From assembly GCA_016183815.1 (NCBI GenBank), contig JACPDW010000023.1, positions 1-64,000 on the forward strand: a stretch of 64,000 bases of DNA. The letters are read 5' to 3'. The DNA comes from Flavobacteriia bacterium. Lineage in GTDB: Bacteria > Bacteroidota > Bacteroidia > Flavobacteriales_D > Crocinitomicaceae. The position numbers were made by a program, and so were the translations under genes. Below the pieces are notes generated by a model. The model ran no database searches. It saw only the letters and a program-made list of their open reading frames with translations, and had not been told where the DNA came from. Below are positions 29,901 to 38,008 of this stretch, piece by piece (position 1 is the first letter of the stretch; every line of letters begins with the position of its first letter).

Positions 29901-31229
29901 TCCAAAACGCTCATTGTCAATTACTCCATCACCATAACCTATACCTAAACCAAAATATACAATACCTTTTAAAGCAATAGCTTCAGCTACTGTAGGTAAT
30001 TCCAATACTAATGTTCCATTTTGATCTACATATCTTGGACCAGGATTATCAACTCCATCTGCATCTTGGTAAGGTCCCTCAAAAAAGTCAACACCAATCG
30101 CTGGAGGGTCTTCACCATATCCCAAACTGTTTGCGTTTGGTTCATCTACTTCATCACCATTGTAACAATAACCTAAACCTCTAGTTACATCACAACCTAC
30201 ATAATCGTCAGAATAATTACCTAAATCGGTATCAACATACTGTGAAAAGTATGTATTTGTCAATGTTTGTGTTCCTCTATTAATTAACTCATAATTATAA
30301 AAAGTCATTCTATTTACTTCATCACTGGTATTAAAAGTAAAGGCTTGAGCTCTAATTTCCATACCAATTGGGTCACCTCCAGTTTCACCATGTATATTTC
30401 CTTTGTCATTGAATACCCACCAAATGGTATTGTCACCAAAAAGTGTAATACGTCTGTCCACTCCACATTCTACGTCGTCTCTTCCCATAATATCATCGTA
30501 CCAAGGAGAATCTCCATCATCTGAATTATACGCTCCATCGTTATTTCTATCGTAAAAAGGTGCTAAATAATAATCTTGTCCCATAGAAGTATTTCCATGT
30601 GCTGGCCAATTTGCAATTCTATTGATGGATTCATTACTAGGTACCAAAACATCGTCACAATTATCAGGAGCTGGAGTAATATTGCCATCACATTCCCACC
30701 ACATTGTATATTGTATAGCTTCTGCTTTTGACATAGGAAAAAAGCGATCATATTCCAAACAAGTTTCTGGAGTAATTGTTGCTTCTCCAAAATCTCTTCT
30801 AGCTAAATCTCCTACTGGGTATCTTGGATCGTAATCACCGCTACCAGCAGTAACAGTTAAAGGACCAGTCCAAAAGTCAACTCCTGAATCTCTAAATCTC
30901 TGAGCTGCTAATTTAAGCTGACCATTGACATCTGTTCCTCCCATCCACAAACTTCCTGCATATATTGCAGAAACCTTTCCACCTTTAGGCACTTCGTAAG
31001 AAGCTCTACCTGCAGCTCTGTCTAAAAACATCAAACCAGCTGGTTCTAATAATGCACTTACATCATTATAATCCATTTTAATTTGAGCACGAGCAGGAGC
31101 ACAATTGGCTTTATTATAAACTCCATCTCCTCCTTTTCCACCAGTTTTTGGTTTTCCATCATAATAAGCATACGAACTGATGCTTATACAAAGAAGAGAA
31201 ATAACTAAACTACTTTTCATCGTTTTCAT
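26997..31229 (-). CDS. Large secreted protein with T9SS type A C-terminal sorting domain
   Basis: The 1410-residue product has a signal peptide (ending SSYAYYDG) and a long extracellular region rich in Asp, Gly and aromatic residues without a recognised enzyme domain. Its last 90 residues look like a FlgD-like/T9SS sorting domain: VVPNPYYAFSEYERN, VKITNLPDKCTVKIYNISG and GIPIASGVYLIHVE. The repeated WWECDG, YYLAPFYDRNNDGAYN and similar motifs resemble proteins common in Bacteroidota and encoded between a TonB receptor and a PorV-like barrel. It would be surface-exposed or released; the function is unknown. Spacing to both neighbours is about 20 nt. Confidence 0.82.
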   Translation of the reverse strand: MKTMKSSLVISLLCISISSYAYYDGKPKTGGKGGDGVYNKANCAPARAQIKMDYNDVSALLEPAGLMFLDRAAGRASYEVPKGGKVSAIYAGSLWMGGTDVNGQLKLAAQRFRDSGVDFWTGPLTVTAGSGDYDPRYPVGDLARRDFGEATITPETCLEYDRFFPMSKAEAIQYTMWWECDGNITPAPDNCDDVLVPSNESINRIANWPAHGNTSMGQDYYLAPFYDRNNDGAYNSDDGDSPWYDDIMGRDDVECGVDRRITLFGDNTIWWVFNDKGNIHGETGGDPIGMEIRAQAFTFNTSDEVNRMTFYNYELINRGTQTLTNTYFSQYVDTDLGNYSDDYVGCDVTRGLGYCYNGDEVDEPNANSLGYGEDPPAIGVDFFEGPYQDADGVDNPGPRYVDQNGTLVLELPTVAEAIALKGIVYFGLGIGYGDGVIDNERFGMRNFAYYTSTAPTAQSDPQSASHHYNYMQGLWRDGAQPVYGGTGYPGSGTSIPSSYMLPADSDTLFWATGGTDPGFSWDEVQAGNQSGDRRFVQSAGPFTLKPGAINNITVGIVFASSKGDLLASVRGLKTGDTKAQALFDNCFKIFDPPTAPRLTIQELENELILMIDNPSGNNVDEEYNVEDEINIPFGFNYDRYYNFEGYQIYQTTDENVTPADIGDLSKVRLVAQCDIKNDIDRIVNFEFDDEIGYDLAVERVNGANKGIQHSFRITEDVFASGVRTLVNHKTYYYFAIAYAHNNFKNYDPNDPNQLDGQKRRYVSSRNGYDLGAVKTIPAIPHHPAPELMGTISKLNYGEGPEITRLDGRGNGGLAVDLTQASIDEICNSGKVSKITYAQSKGPIKVKVVDPLNVAPGYFELKFNNYINEETNEAKNGKGIDTASWVVYRYDQMGGTILDSITSDVTIGNLADSLRIQSPNLFTVDNPQTSSLNEQLVPEWGVSIQITQEMYLRNAETSTDGERRITSPLEATIEFKDSSKMWILPISDQNSFDPTNWIRSGTYAPTTDDCTEDKYTNPCDYPDEVFSDKSIDYKDQFSKLLSGGVAPFRLVGYQGPFMPFANPSTSGTLTQARQKNTLMKLPSVDVYITSDKSKWTRCPVLELGRDATLNIGDAPAGTLRRSQSVDKDGKPDGTGTGMGWFPGYAIDVETGVRLYMAFGENSFLGKENGADMIWNPSSNFGNPAQAPLLGGQHAFYVFGNNISGDASSAKNCPHYDPNSTTNWVYDKYVAAANSDYLDLFSNLSWVFNPILSEGRTLLETDVKIRLRVNKEYNDYVATGENDGRPMYSWNMDQYMTEVGSLDQLKSALDMINVVPNPYYAFSEYERNRLDTRVKITNLPDKCTVKIYNISGKLIRTFKKDSPVTSVDWDMKNSKGIPIASGVYLIHVEVPDAGERVIKFFGGVRAIDLENI

Positions 31230-31247
31230 TTTTCAAATTTTTTTGTG

Positions 31248-34200
31248 TTAGAAATCAAATTTCAACCCTAGTCTTATAGTTCTTGGAATACTTATGTTGT
31301 ATGGATTTTGAATCTTCATTTGATAATAATCTCTGAAAGATTGCTCATCCAACTGATTTTGAATTGCATTTTGATACTGAGCAGCAGCTAAGTATCCATC
31401 GTCATCCCAGTTACCTGTTGCACGATATACATCTATAATATTTAATTGATTAAATAAGTTTGTGACTCTTATATAAACATTCAAAAAGGTTTCTTTCTTT
31501 TTATTTTCATCTTTACCCATTTTTAAAGTAAAAGAACGATCCACCTGAAGGTCTAAACGGTATTGCCAAGGCAGTCTTGAACCATTTCTAGTACCTGTCA
31601 AACCAAAACTTAAAGGGCTAAAAACTCCTTCATTCGAGATTTCTGTTTGATTTGAGTAAGGCGAACCAGAATATATATTTGTAATAAGGTTAATACCCGT
31701 ATTTTCAAATAATTTTACACCGGCTATTGATGGACCATTATACTCTTCACCTTCTCCATAACGATAATCAGCAGAAATATTAATGGCGTGTCTTTGGTCA
31801 TAATCATAAGGGAAAATACTTCTAAAATTAGGTAATCCTGCATTAATTATCCCTTGTTGAGAGGTTGCATCTGAACCAGTACCTTCAGCAAATTGAAGTG
31901 TATAATTCGCTGTCATTCTAAAGTTACCTGTTTGTCTCAAATCATAAGAAATTGTTAATCCTTTAACTGTTCCAAAGTCTCTATTTCCATAAGTTTTGTA
32001 TGTAACAGGATAGGCTTGAAATACATTGATTAATTGCACTTGATTTCTTTGTTCTCTATAAAAAGCCGATATTTTAATAGCAGACGTTTTACCTAAAACT
32101 TGTTGGAAACCTAATTCATAATCAATAGTTGTTTCAGGTTTTAGATTTGGGTTACTAAATATTGAAGAAGAACGTTCTCTAATAAATTGGTATTCAAAAG
32201 GATCAAATCTAAATCCAGAAGTAGGTCTTTTGGTTAAGATATCATAATGAGCAAAGAAAGACGCTTCATCAGATATCGGGAAAGAGAAAGCAACCCTTGG
32301 CATCACATTTATTTGAGTTTTATAATCTTCAAAAGCTTTTTCAGATATTTTACCTGTAGCAGCTAAATCAGGATCTAACAACCAAGGTGCTATTCCATTT
32401 GAACCAGCTATTGTTTGTGCATTTTCAATTTCAATACCATTTTTGTCATACCAAATATCTTCTTTTCTAAATCCATTAATTTGAGTTGGATTTTCAACAT
32501 TATCCACATATACCACATAATCATCTTCCATACTTGTTGGAATGTTTACCCAAGAATACGAATTTGGGTTTTTAGAAACAAGATCTTTTGCCTCTTTAAC
32601 AGTGTTTGCTTCGTACAACAAATACTTATCTTTCAATACAGGTTGATTAGCGTTAAACGCATCTACACGAACCCCAACGTTAAAAACTATATCTTTGAAA
32701 GCAAATTTATCCATAATGTAACCAGACACATAAACTGGCTGAAATGCTCCAATTTTACGAACATAGTTGCCGTTTTCATCTAACTCATTAAAATATTTGT
32801 TAATATCGGTATTTCCTTTAACTTTTTTCCCTGTATGGTCATATCCCCAATAAGAAACATAAGAATTACCGCTGTTAAATAACTCATCGGGAGTAAACAT
32901 ATCTAAAGAAAACATATTGGGATCTAAAGCATCGATATTTACAAAATCATTACCTGCTACATTATATCCTAATTTTTCTCTCAAATTATAATCAAAAAAG
33001 GATTGGTCGTCATTATATCCACCATAATTACCAGTTCCACTTTGATAAGCATATCCTGAATTTAATCTTTCATATCTGATATGTGGAATAGTACCCCTAT
33101 AAAAAACATAAGGTTTAGAAGTATCTAACTCAGCTATATGTTTATTTGCTAACTGACGAGCCGTTGTCCAAAGACCAGTAGGACCATTATCATTCCCGTT
33201 AGTATTTGTACCATTTTCAAATCCTCTGTCTGTTCTTTTTTCGTATTCAAATCCAAGAGAGATGGAATGGTCACCAATGTTTACTGATCCAGAACCAGTA
33301 ATACGGAATTGTGAATTATCTCTTTTCAAAAAACCATTGTATGGAGCTCCAATATTTGACCATATTGAATACACACTGCTTGGTAAATCTCCATTTCTTA
33401 GAGCATTTCCTTGTTGAATTTGGAATAAATTTTCATAAACTCCAGCGGGTTCTCTATCTGAAAAGATATTAAAATATTGAGTTGTAATTGCAGCTAACTC
33501 TGGATTAATATCAGAAGGAGTATAAGTTACACTAACATCTGTTGGTATTGCTTCTTGAAATTTAAATTCTGTAAACTGAAAACTTGCATTTCTCGGGTCT
33601 GTATAAAACCCTGTTGTGTACATTGTTTCTTGTTGAATATCAAAATAACCAACATGACCATAATTAAACAAATTATATTTGTGGTCTTTGTCGTATTGTT
33701 TAATGTTTTGTTTTGAGAAGTCAACATTTAAGGTATAAAAAGCGGATTTAATTTTAGAACTACTACCTTCTTTGTCATTTGTAAATCGCTGAGTTAAACG
33801 ACCATACACCCTCCAGTCAATTCTTTCATCAAAACCAAAGTTTGTAAAATTAAGCAATGAATTAGATCTATTATAAATAGTGCCATTGTCATAATTTAAT
33901 GAACCACCAAACGACAAGTTTACAGATGGCCCAGTATTAACATCAATTTTTCCTGAAGCTGAAATTGTTTTTTGGCGGGCATTCATTCTCCATTTAACCA
34001 GTTCAAAATCATCTTTTCTTAAATAATTTGCTGAGCTTAGAGGAACATCAGCAACTCTAACTAAAGGATTATTTATTAATTCTTCTCTTACTTCTTTTTT
34101 TACACGATAAGAACCACCAGAAAGTGGACGGTCATCTAACTGATCAGTAAAGTTTAACGAAACTAAAAATCCCAATCTTGGTTTTGTTTTTCTTCCTGTA

Positions 34201-35063
34201 GAATCTTTCTGCATCCAAAGTGGACCAGACAACATACCTTCAACGAGATTGTAACCGTATTTATCTAAACCATAAACTTTTCCATCATAGCCCAATTCGT
34301 CTTTACCTTTAAAATAAAAACCTGAAGAAACGGCTTCAACACTTCCGAAAAATTTAGAAGATGGTCCCCTTGTAGTTACGGAAATAATTCCACCCGTTGC
34401 ATCTCCATAATTTGCAGGCAAACCACCTGTAATTACAGAAACCTCTTCAATGGCTGATTTTGGTAAATTGGAAGATCCTCTAACCTTGATACCATCAATA
34501 TAAAAATAGGTGTCGTCAGAACGAGAACCTCTGATACTAATATCACCTGACCCCTCTTGGACATTTACACCACCAACAGTACTTGCCACTCCAGTAGCAC
34601 TACGAGCAGGCAAACGAGCTATATCTTCACGAGTGATGGTAGAGCCTGAAGCACCACCATCTTTATTAATTAAAGGCACTTTATAGGCAACCACAACAAC
34701 CTCCTCAATTTCTTTCACACTTGAAGCTTTTGCTAAAGTTAGATCGTCTAGGAAAGTAATTTTATCACCATTTACAACCACTCCTGTAGTCAAAGCAGCT
34801 TGATAACCTTCCCCTTCGTTTCTAACTTCTACATCATACTCACCTGCAGCAATGGAGTTGATTTGAAATTTACCATCAAAATCAGTATTGGCACCACCTT
34901 TTATTGTGTTATTTTGCTTCAATAAAACTTTACAACCAAAGATGGGTTGCTTGGTTTTTTCGTCTTTAATAACACCTTTTATGGTTCCCAAACCTGTTTG
35001 AGAATATGCGTAAGTCATTGTCAACAATACACTTACTAATCCAAATTTTAATTTTCTTAACAT
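31248..35063 (-). CDS. TonB-dependent outer membrane receptor with carboxypeptidase-regulatory-like domain
   Basis: The 1271-residue protein has a signal peptide (residues 1-21), a carboxypeptidase-regulatory-like beta-sandwich (about 25-105, GTIKGVIKDEKTKQPIFGCKV), a plug domain (about 140-240, DISIRGSRSDDTYFYIDGIKV and ITGGLPANYGDATGGII) and a large barrel ending in an aromatic residue (LGLKFDF). It imports or senses a large ligand using TonB energy. No SusD-like lipoprotein gene is next to it; instead a T9SS cargo and a PorV-like barrel follow, which is unlike a classical polysaccharide utilisation locus. The ligand cannot be deduced. Confidence 0.9.
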   Translation of the reverse strand: MLRKLKFGLVSVLLTMTYAYSQTGLGTIKGVIKDEKTKQPIFGCKVLLKQNNTIKGGANTDFDGKFQINSIAAGEYDVEVRNEGEGYQAALTTGVVVNGDKITFLDDLTLAKASSVKEIEEVVVVAYKVPLINKDGGASGSTITREDIARLPARSATGVASTVGGVNVQEGSGDISIRGSRSDDTYFYIDGIKVRGSSNLPKSAIEEVSVITGGLPANYGDATGGIISVTTRGPSSKFFGSVEAVSSGFYFKGKDELGYDGKVYGLDKYGYNLVEGMLSGPLWMQKDSTGRKTKPRLGFLVSLNFTDQLDDRPLSGGSYRVKKEVREELINNPLVRVADVPLSSANYLRKDDFELVKWRMNARQKTISASGKIDVNTGPSVNLSFGGSLNYDNGTIYNRSNSLLNFTNFGFDERIDWRVYGRLTQRFTNDKEGSSSKIKSAFYTLNVDFSKQNIKQYDKDHKYNLFNYGHVGYFDIQQETMYTTGFYTDPRNASFQFTEFKFQEAIPTDVSVTYTPSDINPELAAITTQYFNIFSDREPAGVYENLFQIQQGNALRNGDLPSSVYSIWSNIGAPYNGFLKRDNSQFRITGSGSVNIGDHSISLGFEYEKRTDRGFENGTNTNGNDNGPTGLWTTARQLANKHIAELDTSKPYVFYRGTIPHIRYERLNSGYAYQSGTGNYGGYNDDQSFFDYNLREKLGYNVAGNDFVNIDALDPNMFSLDMFTPDELFNSGNSYVSYWGYDHTGKKVKGNTDINKYFNELDENGNYVRKIGAFQPVYVSGYIMDKFAFKDIVFNVGVRVDAFNANQPVLKDKYLLYEANTVKEAKDLVSKNPNSYSWVNIPTSMEDDYVVYVDNVENPTQINGFRKEDIWYDKNGIEIENAQTIAGSNGIAPWLLDPDLAATGKISEKAFEDYKTQINVMPRVAFSFPISDEASFFAHYDILTKRPTSGFRFDPFEYQFIRERSSSIFSNPNLKPETTIDYELGFQQVLGKTSAIKISAFYREQRNQVQLINVFQAYPVTYKTYGNRDFGTVKGLTISYDLRQTGNFRMTANYTLQFAEGTGSDATSQQGIINAGLPNFRSIFPYDYDQRHAINISADYRYGEGEEYNGPSIAGVKLFENTGINLITNIYSGSPYSNQTEISNEGVFSPLSFGLTGTRNGSRLPWQYRLDLQVDRSFTLKMGKDENKKKETFLNVYIRVTNLFNQLNIIDVYRATGNWDDDGYLAAAQYQNAIQNQLDEQSFRDYYQMKIQNPYNISIPRTIRLGLKFDF

Positions 35064-35260
35064 AAGTACACCTTATTTTTTATACTATATTAGCGATTTA
35101 AAGGTCGTAAATATAGTTATTTCTTATTTATTAATATCAAATTGTTAATTTTTTTTAAAAATTTTTTCTTTTTATATTTTTAACAAATTTACATGATTCG
35201 TTTTAAATCTTAACTAAGATAAATGTTTTAATTTTTTTATTTTTATACCCATCTAAAAAA

Positions 35261-35288
35261 AAAGACCATCAATAATTTGACAGTCTTT
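35261..35288 (-). terminator. Rho-independent terminator after tsf
   Basis: The arms AAAGAC and GTCTTT, with an inner TCA/TGA pair, form a hairpin. On the minus strand it is followed by a long T run. It begins 23 nt downstream of the tsf stop. Confidence 0.75.
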
Positions 35289-35310
35289 CATTTATAAAAT
35301 TAATTTTTAT

Positions 35311-36141
35311 TTATCTAAGTGAAAAACGATAAAATTGTTCTACTGTTAAACCTTTTTCTGTATTTTGCAAAAATTGTTCCACAGTAATTTTATTATCTCT
35401 AATAAAAGCTTGGCTTAACAATGTATTTTCTTGAAAAAATTTATTTAATCTACCGATAGATATTTTTTCAGCCATATCAGCAGGTTTACCTTCTTGTATA
35501 GCCAATTCTTTACCTATTTCGATTTCTCTATCAATGGTATGTTGATCTACGCCCTCTTTATTCAATGCCAAAGGATTCATAGCTGCAACTTGCATTGCCA
35601 CTTGACGACCAGCTTCTTCTGCGTCTTTACTATCAGAATTGACAGATACCAAAGTAGCCAATTGATTACCTGGATGGTTATAAGAAACCACTTTTTTGCC
35701 TGTTAATAAGGCGTACTTTGACAAATCTAATTTTTCTCCAATAACACCAATTTGTTCTGTAATTTTTTCTTCAACAGACAATTTATTATCAAATGGTAAA
35801 GCTTTTAATTCATCTATAGTTGTAGGTAAATTTTGGATTGCAACATCCATAATATTTTGAACAAAAGAACGGAAATTGTCGTTTTTAGCAACGAAATCTG
35901 TTTCACAATTTAAAGCTAGAATTACTCCTTCTTTACCTGAATCACTAGACTGAGCAAAAATCACTCCTTCTCTAGCTTCATTTTCACCTCTTTTAGCAGC
36001 AATTTTTTGACCTTTTTTTCTAAGGATATCGATTGCTGTTTCAAAATCACCATTAGATTCAACTAATGCATTTTTACAATCCATCATACCTGCACCAGTT
36101 TGTTGGCGCAATTTATTCACATCTGCAGCTGTAATTGCCAT
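35311..36141 (-). CDS. tsf: Translation elongation factor Ts
   Basis: EF-Ts exchanges GDP for GTP on EF-Tu. I use the ATG at 36141 (MAITAADVNKLRQQTGAGMM), which gives 276 residues; a longer frame to 36183 runs into rpsB. The UBA-like N-terminal domain holds TGAGMMDCKNAL, followed by the core domain with ALNCETDFVAKND, which contacts EF-Tu. It lies 10 nt after rpsB, the usual pairing, and is followed by a terminator. Confidence 0.97.
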   Translation of the reverse strand: MAITAADVNKLRQQTGAGMMDCKNALVESNGDFETAIDILRKKGQKIAAKRGENEAREGVIFAQSSDSGKEGVILALNCETDFVAKNDNFRSFVQNIMDVAIQNLPTTIDELKALPFDNKLSVEEKITEQIGVIGEKLDLSKYALLTGKKVVSYNHPGNQLATLVSVNSDSKDAEEAGRQVAMQVAAMNPLALNKEGVDQHTIDREIEIGKELAIQEGKPADMAEKISIGRLNKFFQENTLLSQAFIRDNKITVEQFLQNTEKGLTVEQFYRFSLR

Positions 36142-36151
36142 AAAATAAAAT

Positions 36152-36928
36152 TTATTCGTTTGTATCTTGTTCTGTTGAAACACTCACTTCTTTAGTTTCA
36201 AGCACTTCTTCTTTTTCTTTATCTACTTTTTCTTTGCTATTTTTTCTATCTTCTAAACCATTTTTAATGGAATCACATACTTGATCTAAAAGAATAGAGA
36301 TAGATTTTGTAGCATCATCATTAGCTGGGATTGGGAAATCTACCGGTTTTGGATTAGTATTGGTATCGACAATTGCAAATACAGGAATATTTAATCTTTT
36401 GGCTTCTTGAAGAGCAATGTGTTCTTTCAAAATATCTACAATAAAAATTGCAGCAGGAAGTCTAGTCATATCGACAATTGAACCAAAGTTTTTTTCCAAT
36501 TTTTCTCTTTGACGAGTTTTAAATAATTTTTCACGTTTATTTAAAGTTTCCCAAGTTCCATCAGTTTTCATTTTGTCTATTGAGGCCATTTTACGAATAG
36601 ACTTTCTAGTAGTTTGAAAGTTTGTCAACATTCCACCAGTCCATCTTTCAGTAATATACGGCATATTTATGGGTTTGATTCTTTCCGCAACTATTTCTTT
36701 TGCTTGTTTTTTGGTTGCAACAAATAAAACTTTTTTACCTGATTTAGCAATTTGAGTCATTGCTGCACAAACTTGTTCTAAATGAGCTAAGGTTTTATTT
36801 AAATCGATGATATGAATTCCTTTTTTTTCTCCAAAAATATAAGGAGCCATAGCAGGATTCCACTTTCTTTTTTGATGACCGAAATGTACTCCGGCATCTA
36901 ACAAATCTTGAAAATTTAATTTTGACAT
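36152..36928 (-). CDS. rpsB: 30S ribosomal protein S2
   Basis: The 258-residue S2 protein starts with LLDAGVHFGHQKRKWNP. It has the central GKKVLFVATKKQAK and TERWTGGMLTNFQTTRKSI segments, and the C-terminal AIVDTNTNPKPVDFPIPANDDA signature lies near residue 195. An acidic, Lys/Glu-rich tail follows, as in other Bacteroidota. It lies 102 nt downstream of rpsI and 10 nt before tsf. Confidence 0.98.
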   Translation of the reverse strand: MSKLNFQDLLDAGVHFGHQKRKWNPAMAPYIFGEKKGIHIIDLNKTLAHLEQVCAAMTQIAKSGKKVLFVATKKQAKEIVAERIKPINMPYITERWTGGMLTNFQTTRKSIRKMASIDKMKTDGTWETLNKREKLFKTRQREKLEKNFGSIVDMTRLPAAIFIVDILKEHIALQEAKRLNIPVFAIVDTNTNPKPVDFPIPANDDATKSISILLDQVCDSIKNGLEDRKNSKEKVDKEKEEVLETKEVSVSTEQDTNE

Positions 36929-37030
36929 ATATTTATTTTGTTTACTTTCCTATAATTAATCAGCAAAAAGAGGGTCTTTAAAAGAATTTGCTCTAGTGCT
37001 TGGATTCTAAACTGTAATCTTTTAAAAAGA

Positions 37031-37417
37031 TTAACGTTTGGAGAATTGGAATCTTTTACGTGCTTTAGGGCGTCCTGGTTTTTTACGTTCAACCATTCTC
37101 GGGTCTCTTGTCATTAAACCATCTGCTTTTAACACAATTTTAAATTCTTCAGATGCTTTTACTAAAGCTCTTGAAATACCTAAACGAATTGCTTCCGCTT
37201 GTCCATTATAACCACCACCCATCACATTAACAGTAACATCGTATTGATTAGTTGTTTCTGTTAAACTAAATGGTTGTAATACTTTGCTTTGTAGCATTGG
37301 CACAGGAAAAAATTCTTTAAAATCTTTACTGTTTACAGTAATTTTACCTGTTCCTTTTGATAGATATACTCTTGCTATTGAGGTTTTTCTTCTTCCTAAT
37401 GAGTTAATTCTTTCCAT
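37031..37417 (-). CDS. rpsI: 30S ribosomal protein S9
   Basis: The 128-residue S9 protein contains GRRKTSIARVYLSKGTG at residues 8-24 and ends in the basic tail KKPGRPKARKRFQFSKR, whose terminal Lys-Arg contacts the P-site tRNA. Length is standard. It follows rplM after only 2 nt, forming the conserved rplM-rpsI pair. Confidence 0.98.
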   Translation of the reverse strand: MERINSLGRRKTSIARVYLSKGTGKITVNSKDFKEFFPVPMLQSKVLQPFSLTETTNQYDVTVNVMGGGYNGQAEAIRLGISRALVKASEEFKIVLKADGLMTRDPRMVERKKPGRPKARKRFQFSKR

Positions 37418-37419
37418 AT

Positions 37420-37875
37420 TTAATTAAAAGTATCTAAATTGATTATTTCTGGTTTTTGAGCTTCATGTTTATGAGCACTTCCAACAACAACTTTTAGGTT
37501 TGAATGTAAAGCTCTACCTAATTTATTTTTAGGTAACATCCCTTTAATTGCTTTTTCAATAACTCTTTGTGGACTCTTTTTCAACAACTCTTGAGCTGTC
37601 AAACTACGTTGACCACCAGGGTAACCTGTGTATCTAACATAATTTTTGTCTTCCAACTTAGTGCCAGAAAACGCGATTTTTTCAGCATTTATTACTATGA
37701 CATTGTCGCCACAGTCCGCATGAGGCGTAAAGTTTGTTTTATGTTTTCCTCTGATAATTTTAGCAACTTTACTTGCTAATCTTCCAACATTTTGACCTTC
37801 AGCATCTACTAAAATCCATTTTTTTGCAGCGGTTTGTTTATTGGCTGAAACGGTCTTATAACTTAATGTATTCAC
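37420..37875 (-). CDS. rplM: 50S ribosomal protein L13
   Basis: L13 is an early assembly protein of the large subunit. I take the GTG at 37875 (VNTLSYKTVSANKQ) as start, giving 151 residues, the length usual in Bacteroidota; a longer frame back to 37950 would include the promoter and an unrelated N-terminal extension. Family motifs are WILVDAEGQNVGRLASKVA, TPHADCGDNVIVINAEK and GMLPKNKLGRALHSNLKV. Confidence 0.95.
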   Translation of the reverse strand: MNTLSYKTVSANKQTAAKKWILVDAEGQNVGRLASKVAKIIRGKHKTNFTPHADCGDNVIVINAEKIAFSGTKLEDKNYVRYTGYPGGQRSLTAQELLKKSPQRVIEKAIKGMLPKNKLGRALHSNLKVVVGSAHKHEAQKPEIINLDTFN

Positions 37876-37920
37876 AATTACAAATATTTGATTAAACAAA
37901 TTAACCCTAAATTGGGGGTG

Positions 37921-37951
37921 CAAAGGTAATAATCTTTTTTTTATTAACAAA
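37921..37951 (-). promoter_or_regulatory. Candidate promoter of the rplM-rpsI-rpsB-tsf genes
   Basis: On the minus strand a TTTG (37948-37951) is followed after 19 nt by TACCTTTG (37921-37928), a full match to the Bacteroidota -33/-7 consensus. It lies about 45 nt upstream of the GTG start chosen for rplM and supports that start. Confidence 0.65.
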
Positions 37952-38008
37952 GATTTTTTAAAAAGTTTTTAATAAATAATTTATAAATTGTAAAATAAAT
38001 TAGTTTTT

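Noticed and set aside
32415-32783. 122-residue plus-strand open frame inside the TonB receptor gene
   Set aside because: It is antisense to a well-supported receptor gene and has no recognisable domain.
31248-35063. Polysaccharide utilisation locus
   Set aside because: The receptor has the right domains, but no SusD lipoprotein, glycoside hydrolase or hybrid sensor is adjacent.
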